Assembly (NCBI GenBank): GCA_949300325.1
Contig: CASGDQ010000030.1
Span: 1 to 47,680 of the forward strand
Direction of reading: 5' to 3'
DNA: 47,680 nucleotides
Source of the DNA: an uncultured Spirochaetales bacterium
Lineage (GTDB): Bacteria; Spirochaetota; Spirochaetia; Sphaerochaetales; Sphaerochaetaceae
A model generated the notes under the pieces. The model had not been told where the DNA came from. It saw only the letters and a program-made list of their open reading frames with translations, and made no database searches. Positions 16,602 through 24,466 of this stretch are shown here, piece by piece. Every line of letters begins with the position of its first letter. Within the stretch, counting starts at the first letter, position 1. The position numbers and the translations under genes are program-made.

Positions 16602-17912
16602 ATGACAAAAAAAATCACTTTGGTACTGTTGTCACTTATTTTGATCGCTACTCCGATGTTCAGCATGGGAGTAAGGGAGATCAGCGAAGATGAAAACATC
16701 GTCAGGCTTATCAGCATCGAGAATACCGATGATGGAGTTTGCAGACTATATTGCCTCAAAACAGACGGCACGGACGTATATTACAATATCTCGAATGAAA
16801 CTGTTGAAGAATATCCGGTACAATTGCTCAAGCAGGGCGATATCCTTGCAATAAAGGATAACGGGATTTCCACAATGAGCCTTCCGCCTCAAATGTTTGC
16901 CACAAACATAAGGAATATCACGATGGCCGTAAATGCTGGCATGTATGATGTAACATTCCAGAAAGAAGTGGCAAAGCCAGGAATTATTGCAGAAGGACCG
17001 TTTTTGGCAGAGGATCTCAAGCTTTCAGAGCTTGTTCCCCGTTTCGGCTACGCCTACGGATATCTTTCCATGGACAGCCTGATGAGCCAAGGACTCGTCG
17101 TCAAAGGCAATTACTTCGCACGCGGCCTCATGGATGCGATCGATATCACAGAGATTCCTCTTCTCAGCTATGACGAGATGCTTGCCGCAACAGAAGAATA
17201 CATGAACACTGTATACAGCCAGGGCGTAGTCGGATCATATGGTGAAAGCGTAAATGATCTTGATTCCCTAGCAAACCTTTCAAAGCCAGAGGAATTGGAT
17301 GACCGCTTCAGCTATTCCTATGGATATATGGTCGCCATACAGCTTATGAGCCAGGGCATAGAGCTTGACAGGGGTGCTTTCCCGGCTGGAATGCTTACAA
17401 GGCTTTATGCATATGAACCTCTTTTGACTGCAGAAGAAATGGAGAGTGCAATCAACGACTACATCAACTACCTGAATGAATTGATACAGCAGTGGCTGGC
17501 ACAGATGGCGCAGGAAAACCTTGCTGAAGCAGAGACATTCCTTAAGGACAATGCGGCAAAAGACGGCATCGTAGCCATATCTGACAAACTCCAGATAGAA
17601 TACACATCTTCGGACTCAGAAAGCGGTGCATCTCCTGTTTCAGGCGATACAGTGATCGTAAATTACACGCTTAAGGATCTGGATGGGACCGTATTGGATC
17701 AGGGCGAGAATGTTTCCTTCTCCCTTGATGGTGTTATTCCTGGATTCAGGGATGCGATACTCAACATGAAGGTCGGACAGAGCGCAGTTGCATATATCCA
17801 TCCGGAACTCGGATACGGAGAGCTAGGAGCTGGCAGCATAGAACCAAACAAGCTGCTTATCTTCAGCATCGACCTCATCGGCATCGAACAGCCTGATGAA
17901 GTTGCAGAATAA
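16602..17912 (+). CDS. Secreted FKBP-type peptidyl-prolyl isomerase with two FKBP_N-like repeats
   Basis: A 436-residue exported protein that should catalyse cis-trans isomerisation of prolyl bonds. It has a signal peptide (MTKKITLVLLSLILIATPMFS) without a lipobox Cys, an N-terminal part of unknown fold, then two copies of the helical FKBP_N dimerisation unit: FGYAYGYLSMDSLMSQGL and FSYSYGYMVAIQLMSQGI, each followed by a downstream helix. A C-terminal FKBP domain follows: GDTVIVNYTLKDLDGTVLDQG, VIPGFRDAILNMKVGQ and YIHPELGYGE. ATG 16602 has AAGGATTGG upstream; the frame begins 10 codons earlier without a site. It is transcribed alone and ends in a clear terminator. Confidence 0.82.
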   Translation: MTKKITLVLLSLILIATPMFSMGVREISEDENIVRLISIENTDDGVCRLYCLKTDGTDVYYNISNETVEEYPVQLLKQGDILAIKDNGISTMSLPPQMFATNIRNITMAVNAGMYDVTFQKEVAKPGIIAEGPFLAEDLKLSELVPRFGYAYGYLSMDSLMSQGLVVKGNYFARGLMDAIDITEIPLLSYDEMLAATEEYMNTVYSQGVVGSYGESVNDLDSLANLSKPEELDDRFSYSYGYMVAIQLMSQGIELDRGAFPAGMLTRLYAYEPLLTAEEMESAINDYINYLNELIQQWLAQMAQENLAEAETFLKDNAAKDGIVAISDKLQIEYTSSDSESGASPVSGDTVIVNYTLKDLDGTVLDQGENVSFSLDGVIPGFRDAILNMKVGQSAVAYIHPELGYGELGAGSIEPNKLLIFSIDLIGIEQPDEVAE

Positions 17913-17926
17913 GGATCTTTAGATTT

Positions 17927-17955
17927 GAGCCGGATTTCTCCGGCTCTTATTTTTG
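17927..17955 (+). terminator. Rho-independent terminator after the FKBP gene
   Basis: GAGCCGGA at 17927-17934 pairs with TCCGGCTC at 17939-17946 (8 bp, loop TTTC), followed by TTATTTTT. Confidence 0.9.
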
Positions 17956-18040
17956 CGTACAGTTTTCTAACAAAAAAGATAACTAAGATATGGAAAAGCA
18001 TCCGGCAATATGAAAAAACCGATTCATCTGACGGAATGCC

Positions 18041-18439
18041 TTATGCCTCAAGAGAATCTGAAATCTTAAATAATACGCTTTTGCAGGCCACAGGAAGATT
18101 GGAACACACATGGCTATGGACCTCATAACCTGAAGTATATAAAAGAAACCTCCCAGGAATCAGCTTGAATACGTTATCGGCATCAAGGCTTGTTATGGCC
18201 TCCCCTTCAAGCATTATTTCTACAAAGGTATCTCCTTCATTGGGCTTGTACCTCAATCCTTCGTTGCTGGAGATAAAGGCCTCAACCTTGTATTTTACCT
18301 GATCATCCTCAGGACAGCAGTAATCGCCCGGAACCTGGTCATACGGAAGAGAGCGGTCCATGACATCTATGACATGGACCAGCTTTGAAAAAATCGGATT
18401 ATAAAGTTCAAATTTATCAAGAGTATCGAAAACTATCAT
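18041..18439 (-). CDS. YhcH/YjgK/YiaL (DUF386) family protein
   Basis: A 132-residue cupin-like protein resembling the YhcH/YiaL/EbgC beta-subunit family, members of which are linked to sialic acid, xylulose or galactoside use. It starts MIVFDTLDKFELYNP and contains VPGDYCCPEDDQVKYKVEAFISS, FVEIMLEGEAI and a PGRFLLYTSGYEVHSHVC stretch, where the family has a gate of Glu and His metal ligands. The match is moderate and the catalytic role of the family is not settled. It overlaps the kinase gene upstream by 4 bp (ATGA), so they are probably co-translated; no sugar pathway genes lie nearby. Confidence 0.55.
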   Translation of the reverse strand: MIVFDTLDKFELYNPIFSKLVHVIDVMDRSLPYDQVPGDYCCPEDDQVKYKVEAFISSNEGLRYKPNEGDTFVEIMLEGEAITSLDADNVFKLIPGRFLLYTSGYEVHSHVCSNLPVACKSVLFKISDSLEA

Positions 18440-19089
18440 GATATGGAGAGTCCTAGCTTCTCCAAATGCTTATCATAGATTTCGGTATAATGCAAGATTA
18501 CGTCCACACATCCATCGATTCCAAGCCTGGCAGAATCGAGACTCAAGTCGTAGGTCCGGCACATGCCCCATTTCTGATCGGAATAGTAATTGTAGAAATT
18601 CGCTCTTGTCTTATCGTTCTTCAAGCAAATGTCTTCTGCCTTGTCTTCGTCTATCTCATATGTATGGACAGCCCTGTAAACACGTGCATCCAGCGGTGCA
18701 TGGACAAACACAGACACTACATGCGGATTATCCCGAAGGATGTAATCGGCACATCGGCCTATAATGACGCAACTACCCTGCTCCGCAATTTTCTTGATTG
18801 TTTTGCTCTGGATCAGGAACAACTGGTCGTTAAGCGGCATCTCATTGAAACCCAAGGCACCGGTAGCCATCGGGTAGTTGCCCATCGCAAGCGAATATAA
18901 TAGGCTTGAAGTTGGCTTTTCATCTGCATTGTGGAACAGCGCCTCGGACAACCCGCTATCCTTCGCGGCCATGGTGAGAAGCTCCTTGTCATAGAAAGGG
19001 ATGCCTAAACGCTCGGCCAGCTGGCGTCCTACCTTTCTTCCTCCGGAGCCAAACTGACGTCCAATGGTGAATATGGTTTTTTCTCCCAT
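18436..19089 (-). CDS. Cytidylate-kinase-like family protein (copy 1)
   Basis: A 217-residue P-loop protein of the cytidylate kinase-like family (Pfam Cytidylate_kin2 type). It starts with TIGRQFGSGGRKVGRQLAERLGIPFYDKELL, where GSGGR replaces the canonical Walker A GxGK. Further landmarks are QGSCVIIGRCADYILRDNPHVVSVFVHAPLDARVYR and the C-terminal YNYYSDQKWGMCRTYDLSLDSARLGIDGCVDVI, which is very characteristic of the family. GGAGG lies 9 bases before the ATG. The natural substrate of these proteins is poorly known despite the name. A paralogue sits at 33308. Confidence 0.85.
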   Translation of the reverse strand: MGEKTIFTIGRQFGSGGRKVGRQLAERLGIPFYDKELLTMAAKDSGLSEALFHNADEKPTSSLLYSLAMGNYPMATGALGFNEMPLNDQLFLIQSKTIKKIAEQGSCVIIGRCADYILRDNPHVVSVFVHAPLDARVYRAVHTYEIDEDKAEDICLKNDKTRANFYNYYSDQKWGMCRTYDLSLDSARLGIDGCVDVILHYTEIYDKHLEKLGLSIS

Positions 19090-19108
19090 GATTATTCCTC
19101 CTTCTTAC

Positions 19109-19132
19109 AATTAAATTATAAATTGTTTAATT
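19109..19132 (-). promoter_or_regulatory. Inverted repeat over the -10 region upstream of the kinase
   Basis: AATTAAA (19109-19115) and TTTAATT (19126-19132) form an inverted repeat with a 10-bp gap. Read on the - strand, a perfect TATAAT sits in this element about 20 bases before the ribosome site. It could be a MarR-type operator over the promoter; AT-rich chance is an alternative. Confidence 0.4.
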
Positions 19133-19194
19133 TGGAATTAAAGAAAAATTTTCAAAAAACAGGCTTTTACAACATGTTTTTTTCGTATTAAAGC

Positions 19195-19227
19195 AAAAAA
19201 AAACCGTATCCATGACTTGAATACGGT
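19195..19227 (-). terminator. Rho-independent terminator after the flavodiiron protein gene
   Basis: On the - strand ACCGTAT and ATACGGT (7 bp, 11-base loop) are followed by a run of nine or more T. It lies 21 bp past the stop at 19248. Confidence 0.9.
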
Positions 19228-19247
19228 ATAAGCATAAAAATTGCTTC

Positions 19248-20444
19248 TTATTTTGCAAGCGCATCAGCAATGGCATCGAATTGTTCCTTGCTGTCTTCCT
19301 TTGCATGGCTCAAGATACTTGTGACTGCATCATTGACAACTGTTATGCCCTTGCACCCATGAAGGATCTCTGCCATCTTTCTTCCGCTCTGAAGGGCCCA
19401 TGTGCCGCATTCGATCAGTGCAACATCCCTGTTCTGCCAAAGATGGGCTTTCAAATCGAGAAGCAATGTTTCCATCTTAGGAAATAGTTCGAGATTGTAT
19501 GTCGGTGCGGCAAACACCACCTTGCCATATTTGAAACACTCTGAAAGAAGTATGGAGCAGTCGGTCTTGCTGGCATCATACATATGTATATTTTTAACTC
19601 CTCTGTCCGCAAGCGCCATGGCAAGATATGTGACAGCATTCTCGGTGTTGCCATAAATTGAGCTGTAAATTATGAGCACACCTTCGCTCTCTGCTTCATT
19701 TGTAGCCCAAATCTTATATTTTTCAATGAAATATCCGAGATCTTTTCTCCAGATCGGACCATGAAGAGGACAGATCATCGAAATCTCAAGTCCAGAGGCC
19801 TTTTTGAGAAGATTCATTACCTGGACTCCATATTTGCCAACTATGTTCGTGTAATACCGTCTCGCATCGTCAAGCCATTCACGATCGAAATCGTACTCAT
19901 CTGCAAAAAGATTTCCGCTCAAGGCTCCGAAAGTTCCAAAAGCATCGGCAGAGAAAAGAATCTTCGATGTCGTATCGTAGGTGACCATGACTTCCGGCCA
20001 ATGCACCATCGGAGCAAGAACAAAGGAAAGCTTATGCTTGCCGCAATCAAGCACATCCCCTTCTTTGACGACATGGGCCCTGCCCTTCACATCAAAAGAG
20101 AAGAATTGGGAAAGGAACTTGATTGTTTTCTCGTTACCGACAATCTTCATTTCCGGATATCTGACACTAAGTTCCTCGATAACACCGCAGTGATCTGGCT
20201 CTACATGGTTGACAACAAGGTAATCAAGGCTGCGTCCATCCAGAACGTGCTCCACATTTTCCAAAAACTGTCTGGATACACTGTGGTCTACAGTATCCAA
20301 TACCACGGTTTTCTCATCTGTGATCACATAGCTGTTATAGCTCACGCCCCGCTCTATTGGATAAATGTTTTCAAAAAGCGCAAGCCTCCTGTCGCTTGCA
20401 CCGACATAATAAATATCTTCCGCAATCTTTTTTGAAAGCTGCAT
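19248..20444 (-). CDS. Flavodiiron protein (FprA type), O2 or NO reductase
   Basis: Two-domain protein of 398 residues. A diiron metallo-beta-lactamase-like domain (1-250) is followed by a flavodoxin domain with the FMN loop SSIYGNTENA near 260. All seven iron ligands are present: H80, E82, D84, H85 (NHVEPDHC), H148, D167 and H228. Such enzymes reduce O2 to water or NO to N2O with electrons from rubredoxin or flavoproteins; in anaerobes they serve oxygen or nitrosative defence. AAGGAG precedes ATG 20444. No rubredoxin gene lies next to it. It is transcribed alone and ends in a strong terminator, which fits a stress-response single gene. Confidence 0.92.
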   Translation of the reverse strand: MQLSKKIAEDIYYVGASDRRLALFENIYPIERGVSYNSYVITDEKTVVLDTVDHSVSRQFLENVEHVLDGRSLDYLVVNHVEPDHCGVIEELSVRYPEMKIVGNEKTIKFLSQFFSFDVKGRAHVVKEGDVLDCGKHKLSFVLAPMVHWPEVMVTYDTTSKILFSADAFGTFGALSGNLFADEYDFDREWLDDARRYYTNIVGKYGVQVMNLLKKASGLEISMICPLHGPIWRKDLGYFIEKYKIWATNEAESEGVLIIYSSIYGNTENAVTYLAMALADRGVKNIHMYDASKTDCSILLSECFKYGKVVFAAPTYNLELFPKMETLLLDLKAHLWQNRDVALIECGTWALQSGRKMAEILHGCKGITVVNDAVTSILSHAKEDSKEQFDAIADALAK

Positions 20445-20649
20445 ATAATAACTCCTTATAATTATTCGCATCCATTATACATGAGACATGGACGATTTAA
20501 CTGCACCAAAGGAGTGAAAAAAACACCCTTCAAGCAAAAAAACAACTTTTTTAAAACTTTTACTCATAAGAAAAAAAATTAAGATTCTGTTAAAAAGCGG
20601 TTTTTTATTTTTTTTCTCTAGCCATTAAGAGATTTTGCGGTTATCATAT

Positions 20650-20711
20650 CCTTCGCCACCTGTATTGACAGGTACAAACTTAATGAAGGCAAGGACCGGG
20701 ACAACTCCCGG
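20650..20711 (+). promoter_or_regulatory. Structured leader upstream of dat (three-stem RNA element candidate)
   Basis: Three stems can be drawn. P1: CCTT (20650-20653) and GCC (20655-20657) pair with GGC (20688-20690) and AAGG (20691-20694), with one bulged C. P2: ACCTGT (20658-20663) pairs with ACAGGT (20668-20673) and stacks directly on P1. P3: CCGGG (20696-20700) pairs with CCCGG (20707-20711). The 14-base AT-rich bulge ACAAACTTAATGAA lies between P2 and the 3' strand of P1. The dat ribosome site follows about 20 bases later. It resembles a compact cis-regulatory RNA, but I do not recognise a known riboswitch class. A polyamine or amino acid signal is speculation. Confidence 0.4.
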
Positions 20712-20742
20712 AAAAGTATTTATGGAGTAAAGGAAAAAAGTA

Positions 20743-22098
20743 ATGAACAAAACATCAGAAATGTCGAACCAGTACTTCACCGGACGTCAGAACGACTTTG
20801 AGTCTTCTGCCAGGAGTTATCCACGCAGATTCCCGGTGGCATTGAAAAAAGCTAAGGGATCGTGGGTGGAGGATGTGGAAGGTAACAAATACCTTGATTT
20901 TCTCTGTGGCGCGGGTACTCTCGCATTGGGCCACAACGATGATATGGTGAACCAGGCGATGATCGACCTTCTGAAATCCGATGCGCCTCTTCACACGCTG
21001 GATCTGACAACTCCTGTAAAGGATCGTTTTGTTCAGACTGTTTTTTCTCTTCTTCCGGAAGAATTGAGAGCAAAGGCTAAAATCCAGTTCTGTTCCCCAA
21101 GCGGTACAGATGCAGTCGATGCAGCAATAAAATTATGCAAGACTGCAACAGGAAGGTCTACGATAATTGCTTTTTCAGGCGGATACCATGGAATGGGACA
21201 TGGAGCGCTCAGCCTTACAGGAAATCTGAATGCAAAAAACAAGGTTGCAAACCTTATGCCAGGCGTCCAATTCATGCCCTACCCTTATTCCTACCGCTGC
21301 CCGTTCGGCCTCGGAGGACAAAAGGGAACGGATGCCTGCTGTGCATATTTCGAGCGGCTGCTGAAGGATCCTGAAAGCGGAATAACTCTTCCGGCTGCAG
21401 TAATCTTGGAACCTATACAAGGCGAAGGCGGGGTGATTCCTGCTCCTGTAGAATTCCTTCAGACCGTAAGACGTGTCACAAAAGAGCTGGGAATACCTAT
21501 GATTGCCGATGAAATCCAATGCGGGCTTGGCAGAAGCGGCAAAGTTTTTGCTTTTGAATATGCGGATATAGTCCCCGATGTGATACTTATCTCAAAAGCC
21601 ATCGGAGGAAGCCAGCCGATGAGCGTGGTGGTCTATGACAGCAGCTTGGATAAATGGACAGCAGGAGCCCATGCCGGAACATTCAGGGGCAACCAGCTTG
21701 CAATGGCTGCAGGAACTGTCGTGCTGGAAAGGATCAGCAAAAAGGAATTTCTTTTCGATGTAGCCAGAAAAGGCAATAAGATCAAAGCAGCAATGGAAAA
21801 GCTGAAAGACGAGGTATCGATCATCGGGGATGTGCGAGGACGGGGACTGATGATCGGAGTCGAATTCATCGATCCAAATGGAGAAAAAGACCTAATGGGA
21901 AATCCTCCTGCAAGCGGCGAGATTGCAGCAAAGGTGCAAAAACTATGCTTTGATAACCGCCTTATAATGGAAAAAGGCGGCAGAAACGGATCTGTAATGA
22001 GATGTCTATGCGCACTGAACGTAAGCGATGAGGAAATAGACATCATGCTCTCGATTTTCTCAAAAGTTGTCAAAGAGGTGGATCAAAATGTCAGATAG
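20743..22098 (+). CDS. dat: Diaminobutyrate--2-oxoglutarate aminotransferase (Dat)
   Basis: Class III PLP aminotransferase of 451 residues. It converts L-aspartate-4-semialdehyde plus glutamate to L-2,4-diaminobutyrate. The PLP Lys is K285 in ILISKAIGGSQPM; PSGTDAVDAA (119-128), ADEIQCGLGRSGKVFAFE (255-272) and AGTFRGNQLAMAA near 315 are standard for the diaminobutyrate group. The start has AAAGGA 8-13 bases upstream. It overlaps the ddc gene on the 3' side. The pair makes 1,3-diaminopropane, a building block of norspermidine and related polyamines. An ectoine role is less likely because ectA and ectC are absent. Confidence 0.88.
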   Translation: MNKTSEMSNQYFTGRQNDFESSARSYPRRFPVALKKAKGSWVEDVEGNKYLDFLCGAGTLALGHNDDMVNQAMIDLLKSDAPLHTLDLTTPVKDRFVQTVFSLLPEELRAKAKIQFCSPSGTDAVDAAIKLCKTATGRSTIIAFSGGYHGMGHGALSLTGNLNAKNKVANLMPGVQFMPYPYSYRCPFGLGGQKGTDACCAYFERLLKDPESGITLPAAVILEPIQGEGGVIPAPVEFLQTVRRVTKELGIPMIADEIQCGLGRSGKVFAFEYADIVPDVILISKAIGGSQPMSVVVYDSSLDKWTAGAHAGTFRGNQLAMAAGTVVLERISKKEFLFDVARKGNKIKAAMEKLKDEVSIIGDVRGRGLMIGVEFIDPNGEKDLMGNPPASGEIAAKVQKLCFDNRLIMEKGGRNGSVMRCLCALNVSDEEIDIMLSIFSKVVKEVDQNVR

Positions 22099-23524
22099 CC
22101 CTATTTTAAACTCTTCAAGAATCATTAAAGAGGAATATAAGGACGTTGTTGAAAAGACAGCGGATGCTATACTTTCCTCATTTGATGATAAAAGCGCTTT
22201 TTCAGGCATCAATCCCTATGTTCTCCGAAAACAGATCTGTGATCTCGGCCTGATAGATGAAAAGGGCCTTGGCTTTGAAAAGACGCTTGAAATAACTAAA
22301 AAAGAGATAATGCCCCATCTTCTCAGGACATGGAGCACATCATACATGCCTCATCTGCATTCACCGGCAACGCTTGAATCGATTGCTGCAGAACTCATAA
22401 TAGCCACATTCAACAACAGCATGGACAGCTGGGATCAGAGCCCTGCTGCCACCGAAGTCGAGGTCAGCGTAATAAAAAACCTTGCTGGCCTTTTCGGTTA
22501 TGATGAGAATGCGGATGGATGCTTCACCTCGGGAGGAAGCCAGTCGAACTTTTCGGCAATCACAGCAATCAGGGATGCATTTCTAAAAAAGAACTTCAAG
22601 CAAGATGTAAAAAAACACGGCCTGATACCAGATTTCAATAAATTGAGACTATACACTTCTGAAATCTCCCATTTCTCCATGGAAAAAAGCTGCCACATGC
22701 TTGGCCTTGGATATGATGCGGTTGTAAAGCTTCCTGTTGATGAAAAGTGCAGGATTGATAATGAAAAATTCGAAAAGATCGTTAAAGATGATATAGAATC
22801 CGGGCTTATTCCTTTCTGTGCTGTTGCTACAATAGGTACTACCGATTTCGGAAGTATAGATGATGTGGTTAAGATGAGAAAAATCTGCGATAAATACTCG
22901 ATGTATCTCCATGCAGATGCCGCCTACGGGAGCGGATTGGTTTTGAGCCATAAATATTCAGAAAAGATAAAGGATTTGAATTTGTGCGATTCGATCACCG
23001 TTGATTTCCATAAAATGTTCCTTCTTCCAATCAGCTGTTCGGCCATCCTAGTCAAAGACGGCAGCATGCTGGATTGCTTCGAGCTCCATGCCGATTATCT
23101 TAATAGAGAGGAGGACGAAGAGGACGGCTATATCAATCTTGTTGGAAAATCAATGCAGACGACGAGGCGTTTTGATGCCTTGAAGGTTTTCATGGCTTTC
23201 AAATCCAGAGGCTTCGAAGGCTTTTCAAAAATAATAGATACAGCTGTTGAAAATGCTTCTTATTTTTACTCCAAGCTTAAAGATGACAAGGCCTTCCAGG
23301 CTCCGGTGGAGCCTGAAATAAGCAGCGTCGTATTCAGGCTCGACACATCGGACACCAATAACAAGAAAGTACGCCGCAGCCTACTGGAAAAAGGCACAGT
23401 GATCGGTCAGACCGTGATGAACGGCAAGGTCATGCTCAAATTCACCTTATTGAATCCGAATCTGACACATGATCAGATAGATGCTCTGATCGACCTGATA
23501 AAAAAGGAAAGCGAAATGGTATGA
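22088..23524 (+). CDS. ddc: L-2,4-diaminobutyrate decarboxylase (Ddc)
   Basis: Group II PLP decarboxylase of 478 residues. It removes CO2 from 2,4-diaminobutyrate to give 1,3-diaminopropane. The PLP Lys is K309 in SITVDFHKMF, HADAAYGSG at 275-283 supplies the PLP Asp, and the stacking-His region is SEISHFSMEKS near 191-201. GCFTSGGSQSN (144-154) is the usual PLP phosphate loop. ATG 22088 follows GAGGTGG and overlaps the end of dat; the frame extends seven codons further upstream inside dat. Dat and ddc together form a standard two-gene route. Confidence 0.88.
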   Translation: MSDSPILNSSRIIKEEYKDVVEKTADAILSSFDDKSAFSGINPYVLRKQICDLGLIDEKGLGFEKTLEITKKEIMPHLLRTWSTSYMPHLHSPATLESIAAELIIATFNNSMDSWDQSPAATEVEVSVIKNLAGLFGYDENADGCFTSGGSQSNFSAITAIRDAFLKKNFKQDVKKHGLIPDFNKLRLYTSEISHFSMEKSCHMLGLGYDAVVKLPVDEKCRIDNEKFEKIVKDDIESGLIPFCAVATIGTTDFGSIDDVVKMRKICDKYSMYLHADAAYGSGLVLSHKYSEKIKDLNLCDSITVDFHKMFLLPISCSAILVKDGSMLDCFELHADYLNREEDEEDGYINLVGKSMQTTRRFDALKVFMAFKSRGFEGFSKIIDTAVENASYFYSKLKDDKAFQAPVEPEISSVVFRLDTSDTNNKKVRRSLLEKGTVIGQTVMNGKVMLKFTLLNPNLTHDQIDALIDLIKKESEMV

Positions 23525-23527
23525 AGG

Positions 23528-23545
23528 GATCCCCTGCGGGGGATC
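23528..23545 (+). terminator. Hairpin between ddc and the P-II-like gene
   Basis: GATCCCC (23528-23534) pairs with GGGGATC (23539-23545), loop TGCG, followed by ATTTATT. The U run is weak, so efficiency is uncertain. It covers the convergent stop codon of the P-II-like gene. Confidence 0.55.
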
Positions 23546-24143
23546 ATTTATTCTGCCCTAATATCGCGTATTTTTCGACAGGAATCCTAAATCCGACTCC
23601 ACTGCCGCTTCCTTCAAGGACTCCTGTCGCAACCACTTCCTGGGCCACCCTGTCAGCCAGATTATTTCTTACCGTTATGAAAACCACATCTTTTTGAGAT
23701 GAAACGGCGGAAGGCAATTTTATCTCATCCTCCCTTAATGCAGTACCAACCCCGTCGACAACCACAACATTATCCGCTCCTGCGACCTTGGCGGCTTTTA
23801 TCAACCTGTCGGACTGTCCGCGTTCGACTATAAACTCCAAAATCTGGTAATCGGTAACCAATTCATCCTCCTTTGCCTGTTCCTCCAACCTCTGGACATG
23901 GGCCAGTAATACATATCCGACACTTTTTGCCTGCGCATTAACCACCCCGAAAACAATCGACGAATCATATGCATCGATATAACAGGTCAGCACATCTATT
24001 TTTTTCATATGTGATACCATCTTTCCGCCTGCAGCTCTGGCGGAGAGCACGGTACCCCCGGGAACTCCAATCTCCCTCAAGGCGCGCATCATTCTGAAGC
24101 TCTCACCTTTTTCAAGGATGGCAATAAGCAATCTCTTTTCCAC
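23544..24143 (-). CDS. Two-repeat P-II-like regulatory protein
   Basis: A 199-residue protein made of two P-II-type halves. The first begins ILEKGESFRMMRALREIGVPGGTVLSARAAGG, the second ILEFIVERGQSDRLIKAAKVAGADNVVVVDGVGT. Each follows the beta-alpha-beta pattern of GlnB/GlnK-like or CutA-like folds. P-II family proteins sense ATP/ADP and 2-oxoglutarate or other small ligands and bind transporters or enzymes. The T-loop Tyr of classical GlnB is not seen, so classical nitrogen signalling is doubtful. The start is a GTG with AGGAGG 8 bases before it; the frame extends ten codons upstream. It lies just downstream of the sodium-pump operon's terminator. Confidence 0.6.
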   Translation of the reverse strand: MEKRLLIAILEKGESFRMMRALREIGVPGGTVLSARAAGGKMVSHMKKIDVLTCYIDAYDSSIVFGVVNAQAKSVGYVLLAHVQRLEEQAKEDELVTDYQILEFIVERGQSDRLIKAAKVAGADNVVVVDGVGTALREDEIKLPSAVSSQKDVVFITVRNNLADRVAQEVVATGVLEGSGSGVGFRIPVEKYAILGQNK

Positions 24144-24239
24144 CCGAAAAACCTCCTGGCAAGATAAAACCATCTTCCAGCCGGAATGTTTGCTCCGACC
24201 TTGAAGTTATTATAATACCCATAAAATATGTAAAGAAAC

Positions 24240-24291
24240 AAAAAAATCCCCGAATCAAGATAAAAACGCAGCTATGCATATCCATTCGGGG
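24240..24291 (-). terminator. Rho-independent terminator after the sodium-pump genes
   Basis: On the - strand CCCCGAAT and ATTCGGGG (8 bp) with a long loop, about 36 bases, are followed by ATTTTTTT. It separates the sodium-pump genes from the P-II-like gene. Confidence 0.75.
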
Positions 24292-24319
24292 AAATCTTTT
24301 TACAAATTAAAGTATTAAA

Positions 24320-24457
24320 CTACTTATCCTGATCCTTATTCTTATTGGTCAGACCATTGAGAACCAAAAGGACGACGAACAGTATTCCGAGCCCAAGTGC
24401 TAGAAGCCCCCAGCTCTTGAGAGCAATCATTACAACACCGAGAAATGAAACATCCAT
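24320..24457 (-). CDS. Short OadG/gamma-like sodium-pump subunit (45 residues)
   Basis: A 45-residue membrane protein: short N-terminus, one membrane helix (GLLALGLGILFVVLLVL, about 17-33) and a Lys/Asp-rich tail. This is the layout of gamma/delta subunits of sodium-pumping decarboxylases (OadG, MmdD), though those are usually longer. AGGAGG overlaps the stop region of the beta subunit, so translation is probably coupled. It lies directly after the beta subunit, which supports the call. It may tether the beta subunit to a soluble carboxyltransferase encoded elsewhere. Confidence 0.55.
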   Translation of the reverse strand: MDVSFLGVVMIALKSWGLLALGLGILFVVLLVLNGLTNKNKDQDK

Positions 24458-24466
24458 GATTTCCTC

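Noticed and set aside
18436..19089. Calling the GSGGR kinases true Cmk (cytidylate kinase)
   Set aside because: They belong to the cytidylate-kinase-like group without the Walker Lys, and their substrate is not established; the gene symbol cmk was withheld.
19761..20435. A 224-codon + strand frame opposite the flavodiiron gene
   Set aside because: The opposite strand carries all seven metal ligands in order; this frame has no ribosome site.
20581..20742. The dat leader as a known riboswitch (guanidine, SAM or glycine type)
   Set aside because: None of the conserved core sequences that I can recall for those classes is present, so only a generic structured leader is claimed.
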